Shown here one piece after another: positions 1-11,721 of a DNA stretch of 64,000 bases (within the stretch, counting starts at the first letter, position 1; each line of letters opens with the position of its first letter). The translations under genes and the position numbers were made by a program. The DNA is from Heligmosomoides polygyrus polygyrus (lineage: Eukaryota; Nematoda; Chromadorea; Rhabditida; Heligmosomidae). The notes below the pieces were generated by a model. That model was not told where the DNA came from. It did not search any database and saw only the letters and a list, made by a program, of their open reading frames with translations. The DNA is taken from contig OX377202.1 of the NCBI GenBank assembly GCA_947396885.1, forward strand, positions 67,180,643 to 67,244,642, given 5' to 3'.

Positions 1-2879
1 GGATCGGGGCTGTCTTCATCACTGCCCTAACATCCTCGTTTTGCACCCTGTCCCGACGGGTCCATCCACATGCCCACCTCAGCATCCTCATCTCCGCCGC
101 GTGCAGTTGCCGCTCCTGCGCCTTACCCAGGGTTTCGTTTATCCGTCCCCTGACCGCCTGGTCCACACTTCCTTCCTCGGATAGGTCACTTCCGAGGTAG
201 CGGAATTCTTCCACCTTCTCGACCGTTTCCCCTTGGCAGTCTAGGATCGATCCAGCGCACTGCTCAGAGCTGATGAACTTCGTCTTCTTCACGTTCAGCC
301 GTAGGCCGTTCTCTGCGAGGGCTCTCTGCCACAGCTGCACCTTCTCCTCCAGCTCCTCCTGGTTGTCGGCTACTAGGGCGATGTCGTCTGCTCAGAGGAT
401 CGTTCTGAGAGGGCCTTCCTCAAGGTGGTTCACTATAGAGTCAAGCGTCAGCAGGAAGAGGAACGGGCTCAGAGCCGACCCTTGGTGTACCCCCACTGTG
501 ATGTCCACTTTCCTTGTCACCCCGTGTGGAGTTCGTATCGCCGCTTTCGAGCCCTCGTATATGTCCCTTATGACCGTGATCAGACGTTCCGGGACACCCC
601 TCCCTTGAAGGCATTCCAGATTACGGCCCGAGCTAGCCGGTCGTAGGCCTTCTTCAGGTCCAGGAATGCCAGGTAGCAGGGTTTTCGTTTCTCCCGATAT
701 TTCGCCATCACCTGACGAGCGATGAAGATGGCGTATGTGGTGGACCTCTCAGGCATGAAGCCCCACTGCACCTGGGAGATGGGTACCATCTCCCTCAGCC
801 TTGAGTCGATAAGTCGTTCGTAGATCTTCATCGTGTGTGAGATCAGTTTGATCCCTCGGTAGTTGGAGCATTCGGAAGCGTCTCCCTTCTGCTTGAAGAT
901 GGGGACTATGGTGCTGTTCCTCCAGTCATCCGGCATCTTACCTTCTTTCGTGATCCTGTTGAGGAACTGCGTCAGCCATTGATTCCGAGGTCCCCAAGCA
1001 CCTTCTAAGTCTCTACTGGCACACCGTCAGGCCCTGCTGCCTTTCCGAGTTTCATCTTCCCTATGGCCTTGCGAACCTCTTCTTGTGTCCAGGGTGGGAT
1101 GGGGGTCGAGCGTTCTATCCCCTCGTCCCCCTGGCCCGCCCACCCCCAACCCCCTGGGCTTGCTCGAGAGTCCAGTGGCTGCCTTACGAGATAGTGGAGA
1201 CGCAGACATTTGCCACGCCTCTGTTTAAAGGGCGGGGGATAGAACGCCACTCCGCCGGGTGGGATGGGTCCTTCCGTTGGTTGTTCTTCCTCGGCCTCCC
1301 GACGAGGGAACTCGTCGTTCAGGAGTTCCTTGAAGTACTCCTCCCATCTCTCTCTGACCTCGGCCGACTTCCGTAAGACCCTACCGTCAGCACTCTTCAC
1401 AGTCTTCACTACTCGAATGTCGAGGCTAGCTCTATGACGCGCCTTGGCCAGGCGGATGGCGAACTTCTCTCCCTCTGACCCGTTTAGTTTCTCGTACAGT
1501 GCATCCATTTCCGCGTTCTTTGCCTTCGCTAGAGCTGTTTTTGCCAGCCTCTTCAGCTTCCTGTAGGCTGTGAGATGCTCGGGTGCCCTTGTCTTCTGCC
1601 ACAGCTTGTAGGCCTCCTTCTTCCTCTTCACCGTAGCCTGCACCTCTTCGTTCCAGAAGCATGCCGATTTATCCCCTCTGGTTCCGCCCTTTGTTTCTTC
1701 CAGGGTTTCCTTGGCACATCTCAGAATTGTTTGGGCTACCCTCCTCCAGGTCTCGTTCACGGGACCAGCTGGATCTGGAAGGCCTGCTTCGAGCACTGCC
1801 CTTCGCAGCTCGTTCCGCTCTGAACCCCGCAGTCTCCACCATCGGATCCTGGGTTCCGTCCTCACTTTGGGCCTGCTGGGTAGAGTTATGCTAAGGTCGG
1901 CTACTAAGGGTCTATGCTGTGATGCCACGTCTTCTCCCGGAATGACCTTCACATCCCGGACTGTTTTCAGGGTAGCCCTTCGAACCAGGATGTGGTCGAC
2001 TTCCGTCCTTCTTCCTCCGCTAGCATAGGCCACCTTCTGGCTCTCCCTCTTCGCGAAGAAGGTGCTACACACAGCCAGGTCGTGGGCGATAGCCAGATCC
2101 AAAATTCGTTTTCCATTCGGGTTTATCAGGCCGATCCCTTTACCTCCATGAACCCTTTCCACTCCTCTTCTGCCACTCCCCACATGCCCGTTCATGTCCC
2201 CTGCTATGGAGAGGTAGTCGCCTTCTGGTACAGACCTTATGGCTTCCTCGAGCGAGAGATAGAAGTCATCCTTGTCCTACTCGGAGCATCCGGTCTGCGG
2301 AGCGTAGACAGACATGATGGTCCAGTAACCCTCCTTCGTGTCCAGCCGCTGTGGCATGATGCGGTCGTTTATTCTTTGGACAGCCGCTACTGAATCCTTG
2401 AGGGACGCCGCGACAGCTATCCCTACCCCGTTCCGGTTGGTGTCCTCTCCGTTGTAGTACAGCTTGACCCCTTCTCCGATGTCCCTTGCTTTCGCCCCTT
2501 TCCATCGCGTTTCCTGCAGACACAGGACTTGTGTCCGTCTGCGCTTCGTCAGGTCAGTCACTTCCCTAGATCTTCCGGTCAGCATTCCCACATTCAGAGT
2601 CCCCAGTCGAACTAGCTTCTTTAGCCGAGGTCGTTGGGGCCTCGGTAGCCCTCGCATACTGACCACAGAACTCGGGCGGGGGTTCTGTGCGCCACTTCCG
2701 GGTGACGTCCTAGCCTTTACACTGATTCTATTGCGACTTGTGATCATGGTTTTGTGACGAGGTTCCTCCATCAGCCGGCCTGTAAACCTGAGCCTGAGCT
2801 GGAACCGTTGCCATTTTTGCAATTTTTGCAGGGCATGGCGTGCCGGAGCCGGGAGTCGAGCCTGTGACCGTTTGTGCAT
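1..2879 (-). pseudogene. RTE-type non-LTR retrotransposon (RTE-A), broken, runs off window
   Basis: The minus strand encodes an AP-type endonuclease followed by a reverse transcriptase, the usual RTE order. Endonuclease signatures run from about 2580 to 1880: LCLQETRW with the metal-binding Glu, GDMNGHVG, DHILVRR and SQHRPLVADL. The transcriptase has KMKLGKAAGPDGVP, a NYRGIKLISHTMKIYERLI block, motif A LDLKKAYD and motif C ADD. Breaks seen: an in-frame TAG at 2277-2279, a stop at 1005-1007, a frameshift at about 960-990, another near 605, and a TGA at 392-394 exactly where the Tyr of the YADD motif should be. The 3' end lies beyond base 1. The RTE assignment rests on block similarity known for the clade. 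The element is not functional here. Confidence 0.88.
1092..1268. mobile_element. Short insertion with inverted ends inside RTE-A
   Basis: A 12-bp direct repeat GGGTGGGATGGG lies at 1092-1103 and 1257-1268. Just inside it are inverted repeats GCGTTCTATCCCC (1110-1122) and its exact complement (1235-1247). The period from one direct repeat to the next is 165 bp, a multiple of three, so the host reading frame stays open across it. The spot falls in the linker between the endonuclease and the transcriptase. The layout fits a MITE-like insertion with a target-site duplication. An alternative is a tandem duplication with a chance inverted repeat. Confidence 0.6.
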
Positions 2880-2913
2880 GAAACTACCCTACTAACCACT
2901 AGGCTAACTCGGC
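2842..2913 (-). other. tRNA-like sequence (SINE head or tRNA pseudogene)
   Basis: Read on the minus strand this 72-nt stretch has an A-box-like TAGCCTAGTGG near its start and a B-box-like GGCTCGACTCC near its end. A D-arm, a 4-bp anticodon stem with a 7-nt loop (TGC at the anticodon position) and a T-arm can be drawn. The acceptor stem pairs only in part, and the base before the anticodon is A rather than the invariant T. It is therefore degenerate. It overlaps the first codons of RTE-A, so it may be a fused SINE-type promoter. Confidence 0.45.
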
Positions 2914-3440
2914 ATTATGTTAATATGTATATGATGTTTTATGTTACAAACCCGGACAAGAAAAAACAACAATTGAGTGAGGAAACACCTCGTCGTTAAG
3001 CTGAGAAAAAGGTCTCCTACAAGTGAATCACAGAAAAGGACTTTGAGAAGGATGAGTGATGGCTGTGGCAATTTGGGGTGAGATCGCAGCCAGTTTATAC
3101 CCTTCCGACTGAGAAGATGAATGTCAAGTAGTCCGCCCATGCGACACTTTTCGAACGGTACGACTGGAAGATGGTCTCCCAGACACATATTACTATTAAC
3201 CAAAAGATCGCTCCTATGGCACTCAGCGTGACATACTTCCGATTGGTATTGGTGGCCGGTGATTGCGGTCGAAGAAAGCCTCAACCAGAGAACCAGATTG
3301 TGTTTCTAAGCCACACCAACGGTAGACTAAACAAACCGACAATGAAGTACTTTCGACAGAGGCCGACCTTGGCCGCATCATTCATGTTTCTCAAGTCCAT
3401 CGTAGGTCGGCCTTCAAGCTTAGGTAATTAAACATGTTTC
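2914..3440. other. Intergenic, nothing recognised
   Basis: Short open frames occur on both strands but show no family signature, splice structure or repeat that I can identify. Confidence 0.5.
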
Positions 3441-3461
3441 CAATTTCGAATAATTTCATGG

Positions 3462-3557
3462 CTACATATGAAATATGTATATCAAACGATAGAGCTCGAG
3501 CTGCTGAGCTCAAATATATCCTTGGTTTTTCATATACTTGACTTTAGGCGAGTTATA
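3462..3557 (+). repeat. Diverged end fragment of the P2 palindrome family
   Basis: This stretch matches 45750-45845 (and its inverse at 42690-42790) with scattered differences. Shared blocks are ATGAAAT, GTATAT, AAACGATAGAGCTCGA, CTGAGCTCA and CCTTGGTTTTTCA. It is a solo piece of the outer arm of the palindromic element described at 42620-45912. Confidence 0.7.
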
Positions 3558-3606
3558 TCCAGAAGGCGTAAAAACTGACACCCAGTAGTCTATCTCAGTA
3601 GCGTCG

Positions 3607-3905
3607 AATATATTCGAATATATTCGAATTTTAGGGCACGTCGAATAGTCGAATAACGAATATATTCGAATTTTGGACCTTGTCGAATATACGAATAACG
3701 AATATATTCGAATTTTGGACCTTGTCGAATATTCGAATAACGAATATATTCGAATTTTGGGCCTCAGCGAATATTCGAATAATGAATATTTTCGAATTTT
3801 TGGCCTCATCGAATATTCGAATAATGAAGATATTCGAATTTTGGACCTCACCGAATATTTGAATAATGAATATTCGAATATTCGAATTTATTCGAATATT
3901 CATTC
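3607..3905. repeat. 42-bp AT-rich minisatellite
   Basis: About six tandem copies of a 42-bp unit containing TATTCGAATTTTGGACC and CGAATATTCGAATAA. The array grades into shorter ATTCGAATATTCGAA palindromes at its right edge. Because 42 is divisible by three, all frames are open and produce spurious 14-residue repeat peptides on both strands. No start context or splice site supports translation. Confidence 0.9.
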
Positions 3906-4998
3906 GAAATTATTCGATTCGGTCCGAAGTATAGTACATATATGCATGGGTGGTGGGGTCATGGACAACGAAGGCACCCAATCTTCGCTCATATAGGGCG
4001 TTGACCAATTATATGAGGTCCGTTTTTAAAATTTCGAGTGATTACATGGGGTACGGTAGAGGTAGATGAGTAACGTCACTCAACTATGCCCATCCATACC
4101 TGCACCAATCCACCCTAATCACCTGAAATTTTCAAGCAGACTTTGCATAAGTGATGAGCGCCTTAAATTACCTCTCTCGGCGATGTTTAGGCGAAGAAAC
4201 CTTTCCTTCCCTGGAGTCGCGAAGTGCGATAGTACCTATGGAGCCAGGTTTGCCTTCTGCCGTCCTCTCGTTGCCTTTTTACAATAAGTGCTTTGCTTGA
4301 CTGTGGCGAATCTCTTTCACGAAGTGCAAAAAGGTTGAGATCCAAGGAAGCCGAACCACAAACCTGTGCGTCTCACCACTCCGCCCCTCTATCCACTGCG
4401 CCTCCACTGCTTGCACATCGTCGCTGCTTCCAACAAACCTGAACCCGCACTCCGCGCGCCGGCAGAATGCTAGCGCCGTAAACGGTGTAGATTCCGTCCT
4501 TCCTAACTCTGCGCAGAGTTATATTGGGGTCGAGATATTTGCATTTTCTTGTTTCCCATAGAGAAGCGATTCTGCCAATATACGACACAAGGGAGATCCC
4601 GACCTACCGTTGAGATAGTCTCCTCTGGCCGGATTCATGAACGACTAACCAGCGGGTATAAGGGTATAGGTACCCACAATGAAGCATTCATCTCTATCTC
4701 TTCCTTATCTATAACCCTATACCCCGCATACCCGCGGGCATAATTGTTGACGAATTCGGTTTCCGGTTAGCTATCCCAAACACAGAAAACATGCTTACAA
4801 GCAAGCAATTTGCATACTAGCATCCCTGCCTTAGAATTTACTTGAATATTTTGAAGAAATAACAGTAAAAGTAAAGTCCTATGGTTCGTTTCTCCACCTC
4901 CCTCCAGACAAACCTTGTTCATTACAACACCTCCTCGGTTACTCATCAATGAAGAAGGAAGGTGTCAGAATTTTCACGTTTGTAAATTTTAAATTTTA
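3906..4998. other. Intergenic with small repeat scraps
   Basis: No gene is recognised. At 4510-4555 the minus strand resembles the subterminal part of the mariner at 34428. An imperfect inverted repeat pairs 4651-4670 (GCGGGTATAAGGGTATAGG) with 4713-4733. Confidence 0.45.
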
Positions 4999-7541
4999 AT
5001 ACTTGCTTACTTTAATACTTTGATGGTCCTTTCGTCGGCTGGGGGTCTTTTCAGTGGGGACCACAACTCTTCCAGACCGCTCGATCTCTGGCAGCATGCA
5101 TCCAGTAAGGCAGATTCCGCTCTCTGAAAGATCTTGAGGATGAGTCTGCCCATCGCGTTGGCGGTCGTCCCAGTGGTCTCTTATGGTCTCTGGGGAGCCA
5201 TTCTGTGACACGGAAACTATATCTATCCTCCTTTCGTCGGAGCACGTGTCCGGCCCAGCGATATTTGGACTTCTTCATGTACTGCAGCGGGTCTGCTAAT
5301 TGCGACTTATCCCGTAGCTCCGAGTTTCGTAGGCCTTCTTGCCAGTACTGATGAAGGCTTGTCCTCAGAAGACATCTCTCCAGTGCACGATGCGCAGTTT
5401 GCATTGCTCTGGCGATTGTCTTGTTGTCGGGCCAGGTTTCTATCGCGTATCACATCGCAGGTAGTACAGAGGCGTTGAATATCAAGGCTCTGAGGCCGGC
5501 ATCCTTGACCTGATCGATGACTTCGCGAATCGAACTGAAGGCCGCCCACGCTGCGCGTCTCCTGCGGGCGATTTCAGAAGCGAGATCGTTACCAATATTC
5601 TCCTCTCTTCCCAGATAGACGTAGGAGTTGACCGTTGTAGAGCGACTCCATTTAATCTTTCGAGCTCCGCGTCACACCACTGGTTGACTACAGACTGCGT
5701 TTTGGACATATTCTTGTTTAATCCTACTTTCATACCTTTTACATTGAGCTCCTCCAGCATCTCCCTGACTTCTGCCGTGCTGGTAGAGATGAGAACAATA
5801 TTGTCGGCGAAGCGATGGTTGCTGATCCGTTTATCGCCCACAAGGTAGCCTTTGTCGTCCCAGTTCAAGTCCTTTATAGCATCCTGGAGTGCCGCAGTGA
5901 ATATTAGGAGAAATCGCATCTCTCTGTCATACTCCTTTCCCGATAGGAATTTTAAGCTCTTGATCGAACAACTGCATGGTTGTCGATGTGTTCGAGAAGC
6001 ATTCGTCGAAAAGTCGGATGTAGGGCGATGGTATACCAGCATGCCCAAGCGCGTTCAGAATGGCGTTGATTTCCACAGAGTCGAACATTTCCGATAAACC
6101 ACGAAGACAAGGACAAGTGGGATGTGGTATTCGCGGCTCCTTTCGAAGAGTTGTGAGACAGTCAGAATATGGTCCATGCAGGAGAACTCCTTGCGAAACC
6201 CTGCTTGATCCACTGGTAGATAGTCATCCAGTTAAGCAATATCTTAGTGAGGATCTTGTGCACAAACGAGAGAAGACTGGTAGGTCGATAGTTGATAATA
6301 TCTTCCTGTTGACCTTTTTTGAAGATTAGTACTGTTTTCAATTCCTTGCATGACTGCCGTCTGGCCCGGGAGCAGTGCCTGGCGTCATCTTTCTGGGCAT
6401 GAGCAACTTCTGATTCCAGAGTGGGAGGTGCTTCCTCAGCTGGTGGCATCAAGCATTTTGGGACAGTGATGGAAGAGCGAAAAAGATCTCTGTAGATTTC
6501 TTGAACGATGGCTTCTATCGTTCTTCGAGACGTTACCGTTGTTCCATCCTTGTCCATAAGGGCTGACATTATTGCCTTCTGGTCGCAGAGATCTCGCTTG
6601 CAGCGCTTTATGCTTGAACCTTTCGCAGCGACTTCTAACAGCTTCAATCTTCTGTAGGCTTGTATGGACTCCCTCACTGCAATTCGGCAGGCCTTCGAGA
6701 TGGTGACTTTTTCCAGATGGGAGGCATTAGGATCCAGCTTGACAGCTCTAATTGCTCAAAAGTTTAATCAGATGGGCGTTAAGTCTTGAGGCAGACGGTG
6801 ATGTGACTTCACAAGAGCTGCTAGCCATTTCAACAGTCCTTTGGAGAAAAGGTCGTAGTCTTCCGATGGATCTTCAAGAAGATTCCAATCATACGACTTT
6901 ATTGCATATTCCAACTCCTCCGACTTGAAAGGAAGTTCCATGTGGTTCTAGCCTCTATTCGTCGTGATCATACGTACGGACGGAAGCGTTAAAGTCCCCA
7001 ACAACAACTTTGTAGTAGCTTTTCTCGTTATTGACAGGCCTTTCGAATAGCTTGTAGAATTCCGCCTTTTCTTCGTCTTTGGCCGCAGATCTTGGAGCAT
7101 ATCCCTTTTTGATAGGGATTGATGATCTTGTAAGAGTCTACTAGGTGGTGCACTGTCGAGTTGGCGAGTCCAACTCCGCCAATATTCTTTCTGTCCACCT
7201 TGGCTCCTATAATGAAAAGCTCGTTGGGGTCGGTCCTTCTTATAGCTGCCGCTCTGCCTTTCGTTTCCTGCAGGGCGATATCGTCGTATTTGATGTTGCG
7301 GCTTCTGTAAATCAGTGTCCGAAGATTCTGCTCAGATGCGATCATACGACAGTTATAAGTGCAGATGAATAGGCAGTTTCCGTGTAAGGGTGGGAGGTGG
7401 TTTCCGGTAGTCCGGTTCCAATGACGTCCTGAAAGTTGAACTCCGAGATTAGATGGCCCGTTGCCGGAGGTGGATTTAACCGGCGTCGTAGAAGACCAGC
7501 TCCGGCGCGCGGAGGACTGGGGCACGGGTTCAGTGTTTGAG
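4999..7541 (-). pseudogene. RTE-B retrotransposon, decayed copy 1
   Basis: This is collinear with the full-length copy at 35974-39138 but heavily decayed. The endonuclease part (7525-7028) keeps the metal-binding Glu in IALQETKGR. Three internal deletions are visible against copy 2: about 50 bp near 7110, about 300 bp at 6931, and about 100 bp near 6365. In the transcriptase, motif A has Val (GTT) where the catalytic Asp should be, followed by a 1-nt loss, and motif C reads FADN instead of FADD. The 3' tail is an AAAGTAAGCAAGTATT-like sequence at about 5000. The 5' end stops near 7541, just before a T-rich tract, so the copy is 5'-truncated. Confidence 0.88.
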
Positions 7542-7544
7542 CCA

Positions 7545-7782
7545 ATTTTTGTTTTTATTTTTTCTTCTTATTTTTATTATAATTGTATTTTTGTATTTAT
7601 TTACTCATTTGTCTCCTTCATTAAGTTTTTTAAAATCATTTTTCAATTCTTTTTTGCTTGTCTTTGTTTTATTTTTGTTCCTTTATTTATTTATTTATTT
7701 CCGTAGATATTTTTATTTTTAAATTTGTTGTCAGTATTTTAAAAATATTCAAGTTAGCTAGTTAGTTAGTTAGTTAGTTAGC
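7545..7782. repeat. T-rich low-complexity tract and (TTAG)n microsatellite
   Basis: 7545-7740 is almost pure T with scattered A and C. At 7753-7782 a run of TTAG repeats follows. Long hydrophobic open frames through the T-rich part are compositional artefacts. Confidence 0.85.
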
Positions 7783-8139
7783 TTTTGCCCACCGGTCTTA
7801 CAATTAGTTGGTTTAGTTTTCCCATATAAAGTATCCATATAAATATAAATACAAAGTAGTTCTCTATTACACGCTATCAGTATGAATATGTATAATATTA
7901 TGATATTTGTTGTCATTACGGTATTCCTTTTATTCTTCAAATTCTTGGTATGATACTTTACTACACCCTGAAGTAATTTTACTGGGACAGTATTAGTCCT
8001 TTTCATTGTTTCCACATTCCCTCCACCGGTATACCGATTTCCAAAAGATCTACTCTAATATGCATCTTAGCAAAGTAAATTAAAACAAAAACCTCTAACT
8101 ATATGAGAGTTCCCACTAAGCTGATTGCTTTACTATAGA

Positions 8140-9243
8140 TACCTAATATGCCATATTTATGTAACATTTGTCTGTCTTTGTTTAAGCATTTTCTTACGTT
8201 TGCAGCGATAATTTCTGTGCTAAATTCATTATCGGCAAGTATTCTGCGAAGTTCTTGTACCTTACTACAAAATATTGAAATGTTGAGCGGACAATAGCTA
8301 TTCTAAGTGTTTTTGTGTAAGTGACATGACTCTGACTGAAACTTGTGAGCCTGCGGAAGCGATTTGCTTTAAAGTTTGAAGAATCTGTTTTGTTGTATAA
8401 GTTGCCTTCAGTTTTATTATTTCCGACTTTTAGGCCTATGCATGTCTAAAAGGCTACATTTATGTTCATTTCCATGTGTCTTTTTCATCTCCAGTGTATT
8501 TTTGTAAACCAACGTAAGTATGTAGTCAATGCAAGCTTCTGTGTTTTTGTGAACAATAAGTATGTCGTCCGTCCGAACGGCTTAAATAGCTGGCTTCTGT
8601 TCAGGATTGTATTTTTAGAATACTTAAATTCAAACATTGGCATGGTTAGATAGGCGAGTAAAGGGCTAAAGTTACCGCTTTGAGGAACTCCTTTGTTGTG
8701 TTTAAAATTCAATAAATAGTCTATAATGTATAACAGATCTGTTGCGTTGTAGCATCTATATTTATCATTTTGATTTGAAATATCTGTGCAGAAAGTTTTG
8801 AAACCGTTGATTGCTAAGAAATTTTTATCAGAATTCTCGAAGCAAAGTGCAAGGTTTCTCATTTTCTCCATTATAACAGTGTAAGGTATGTATACTTGTG
8901 AACATATCTGTAAAATCAGCGGAATATAATTTAACACCACAAGCATCAATTCTTGAGAGTTCTTGTGTTATAATTTTAGAATTTTCGATAGCCCATAATA
9001 TTTTGATCGTCCTTGTATTTCTAGCCACTTGGCGTAATTAACTAAATGTATTTTTAAGAAGGTAAATATTAAACATAGTTCTAGAGTAATAGATTTTACA
9101 CTACTATTATATGCCCCGGTAATAGGCCAAGGCTTGTAAAAGTTGTCTTTCCCGCTAGTCGGTTCAAGCTGAAGCAACCAGACGTGCCCCTCGTCTGCGC
9201 TTCTTTCCGTTTCAAAGGGGCATTTACCTTCGCCCTCACTCAC
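8140..9243 (-). pseudogene. Penelope-like reverse transcriptase remnant
   Basis: On the minus strand, LYSADFTDMFTSI (about 8910) matches transcriptase motif A. GVPQSGNFSPLLA (about 8690) matches the GIPMG-type motif B of Penelope-like enzymes. A frame-shifted RTDDILIVHKNTE (about 8560) matches motif C with both Asp present. Downstream, GNLYNKTDSSNFKANRF (about 8390) is a block typical of this group. Frameshifts separate B from C and break the tail, so the copy is dead. The exact lineage is uncertain: it could be another non-retroviral transcriptase clade with GIPMG-type motif B. No GIY-YIG endonuclease was found. Confidence 0.6.
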
Positions 9244-9454
9244 CAGGGAGGAAAGAGGTCACAGACGATGTGAACGTCTAAGCAATCGAGGATTGTCAAC
9301 TGTTGACTGTGGAGGGGACAGTTCGCTGTCTCAGCACGTTCAGCAGTTACCACCTTCACAGCTAAATGCCAGCAACGGAATCGGTCCCTCGCAGCACTTT
9401 AGCCCTTCGAAAAACTGCTGAGCTTTTGCAGGAAACCACATTCCAAGCTTCTCT
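9244..9454. other. Short intergenic spacer
   Basis: Separates the minus-strand Penelope-like remnant from the plus-strand CR1-like element. No motif recognised. Confidence 0.4.
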
Positions 9455-11700
9455 GCCTTCTCTCGAATATTAGGTCGTTAGTGAAGAATTGTAATTTTTT
9501 GACTTTGGCCTTTGTCAGTATAACTATGACGTGGTCCTTCTGACTAAAACATGGCTGACCTCTCAAAGCTAATTAAATCATCTTTTAAGAATAGCTTGTT
9601 CTCAATATGCAGGAGTATGGTGTGATCGTAATCGTAAAAAGGCGGAGGAGTACTTCTTCTTGTGAAAAACTACTTACCGTGCAATTTAATTTTTCACGAA
9701 TCAACTGGTGATAAGTATGAGCTATTAGTTTGTGACTTCGGACATCACCCTGAGCTGTTCCGTATTGTAGGAGTGTATCACGCACTAACTTATGACACTA
9801 CTGCTCTGGCCAACTTGCAAACGCCATCAGTTATTTTTGCTCATGTTGCGTTCCGAGCATTGTTCTTGGTGATTTTAACCTCAAAGATCTATACGCAACG
9901 AATATATGTCGTACGTCAGCGGCCTTTCGCGATATGTTTGAATCCCATGGATTAGAGCAGCTCATGCCTTGCCCAACTAGAGGTAGCGCGTTGCTTGTGC
10001 AACAAGCAAGGGTTTGTAGATGATATCTGCGTTGGTTCTCCCTTAGGAAGCAGCGATCATTCTACAGTAATTCCGCATTTCTTTTGATGCTGATCGACCA
10101 ACCTTTGAATGGAAAAGGGACACCCTATTTGATAATAATTGCTGCCCTTATTTATCACCATCTGACAAGGCAAATCTGCTTGCATCGCACTTCCTTAAGC
10201 ACGTCGGCAAACCTGTGAGTTCGAACTCTTCAGCACGTCAAACACAGGGTGAAGATGTATAGTTAAAATTCATTTTCTGCTCTCCACAAAGAGGAGACTC
10301 ATGATATTACCAGATAGTTTATCCTTTAGAACACATTTTCAATTTCAGCATCATGACGTCCAAAGTGCCCAATAGGTGGAAGCACGCTTTCGTTACGCTA
10401 TTTGTTAAAAGTCTCCGTTGGGCGATCCGAGAAACTATCGCCCTATAAGTGTTACTTCAGTGTTTGCCGGGACCTTCGAAAAATTATCAGAAGGATACCA
10501 TAGCGCATATAGAGATGATTTCAGATAACTAATTTGGTTTTTTGCAAGGAAAATCTGTAGAAACATCAATGCTCACGTCTCTCAATGACTGGACCGAAGC
10601 AATGGAAAACAAAAATAGGATAGATGTGGTATATCTAGACTTTTCGAAGGCTTTCGATAAGGTCCCAGTACCCAAATTATTGCACAAAATGAACATGGTT
10701 GGTATTCATCCTTTGATAACCGAATGGACTCGCGATTTCTTTATCGAGAGAACACACCAGGCTAAGGTCGAAGGAGCACTATCCCCCGTGTTCAACTGGT
10801 GTTCCGTTCCGCAGGGAGGAATACGCTCATCGCTACTTTTCCTTCTATACACTTATGAGTTTTCAGATACTATTAAAGGATTGGGAGTGACTTGCAAAAT
10901 ATACGTTGATTATGTAAAAATATACAAAACAATCAAGGAAGACGAAGATGCTTACAGCATCCAAGCTGCACTTGACTACATAGGTAGTTGGGCTAACCGG
11001 TGGGAACTCCCGCTTGCACCGCAGAAATCCTGCTGCTTACCTATTGGGACGAATTATACAGAAAGACCACCTGTTTATAAGTTACAAGACACTGATCTCA
11101 AAGTGGTTGAGAATGTTCGAGGTTTGGGTTTCCTAATAAATAAGAAGTTCAATTTTGATGAGCATTACAATTCTGTGGTGAAAATTGCGAACTTTCGCAC
11201 GTATACTCTCTTCAAGGTTCTTGAAAGTGAAAATCCTGAGACGCTTCTGCGAGTCTACGTAACATACGTACGCCCCGTAGTTGAGTCTGCAACTACAGTT
11301 CTCAGTCCTACCAAGAAATGGATATCGACATGCTGGAAAGCGTTCAAAATAATTTCTCTAGAAAATTAATAATGCGATGGTTTGGCTTAAGTTATTCGCT
11401 CATCCCAAACGGACGACAAAGAAATAGGATGCTCGGTCTAAAATCCCTGCTATATAGGAGGAAGGTTGCTGACCTGAAAGTGCTTTTTAAGATTCTCACT
11501 TGAAAACTCCACCCAAACCCTTCCCAATTTTTCCGAGGCAAAGCATTTAGGACAAGAAGAGGTAAACTCTGCCTACATGCTCCCGTTGCAAGGACCACGG
11601 CAAGATCTGCATTTTTGACATACAGAAGCTTACGCGAGCTCAACTTGCTGCTTGCGGACCTTCTATCCTTACTCCCTTAAATTCCAGAAGTAAGTAAGTC
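9455..11700 (+). pseudogene. CR1-like non-LTR retrotransposon, broken
   Basis: The endonuclease is readable in pieces: NYDVVLLTKTWLT (about 9520), GGGVLLLVKNYLPC (about 9650), VLGDFNLKDL (about 9870) and a SSDHS catalytic motif (about 10050). The transcriptase frame 10542-11369 has motif A YLDFSKAFDKV and motif B VPQGG. Motif C reads YVDY (10905-10913), so the second catalytic Asp has become Tyr at 10911-10913. A CR1-type C-terminal region with LESVQNNFSRKL follows at about 11330-11640. Frame changes and stops are frequent. The 3' end near 11690 carries an AAGTAAGTAAGT tail. Confidence 0.85.
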
Positions 11701-11721
11701 AACCAAGTTATTGTAGTACAA

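Noticed and set aside
1104..1268. The insertion in RTE-A as a spliceosomal intron (introner)
   Set aside because: No GT-AG pair fits the borders on the coding strand, and the insertion keeps the frame without splicing.
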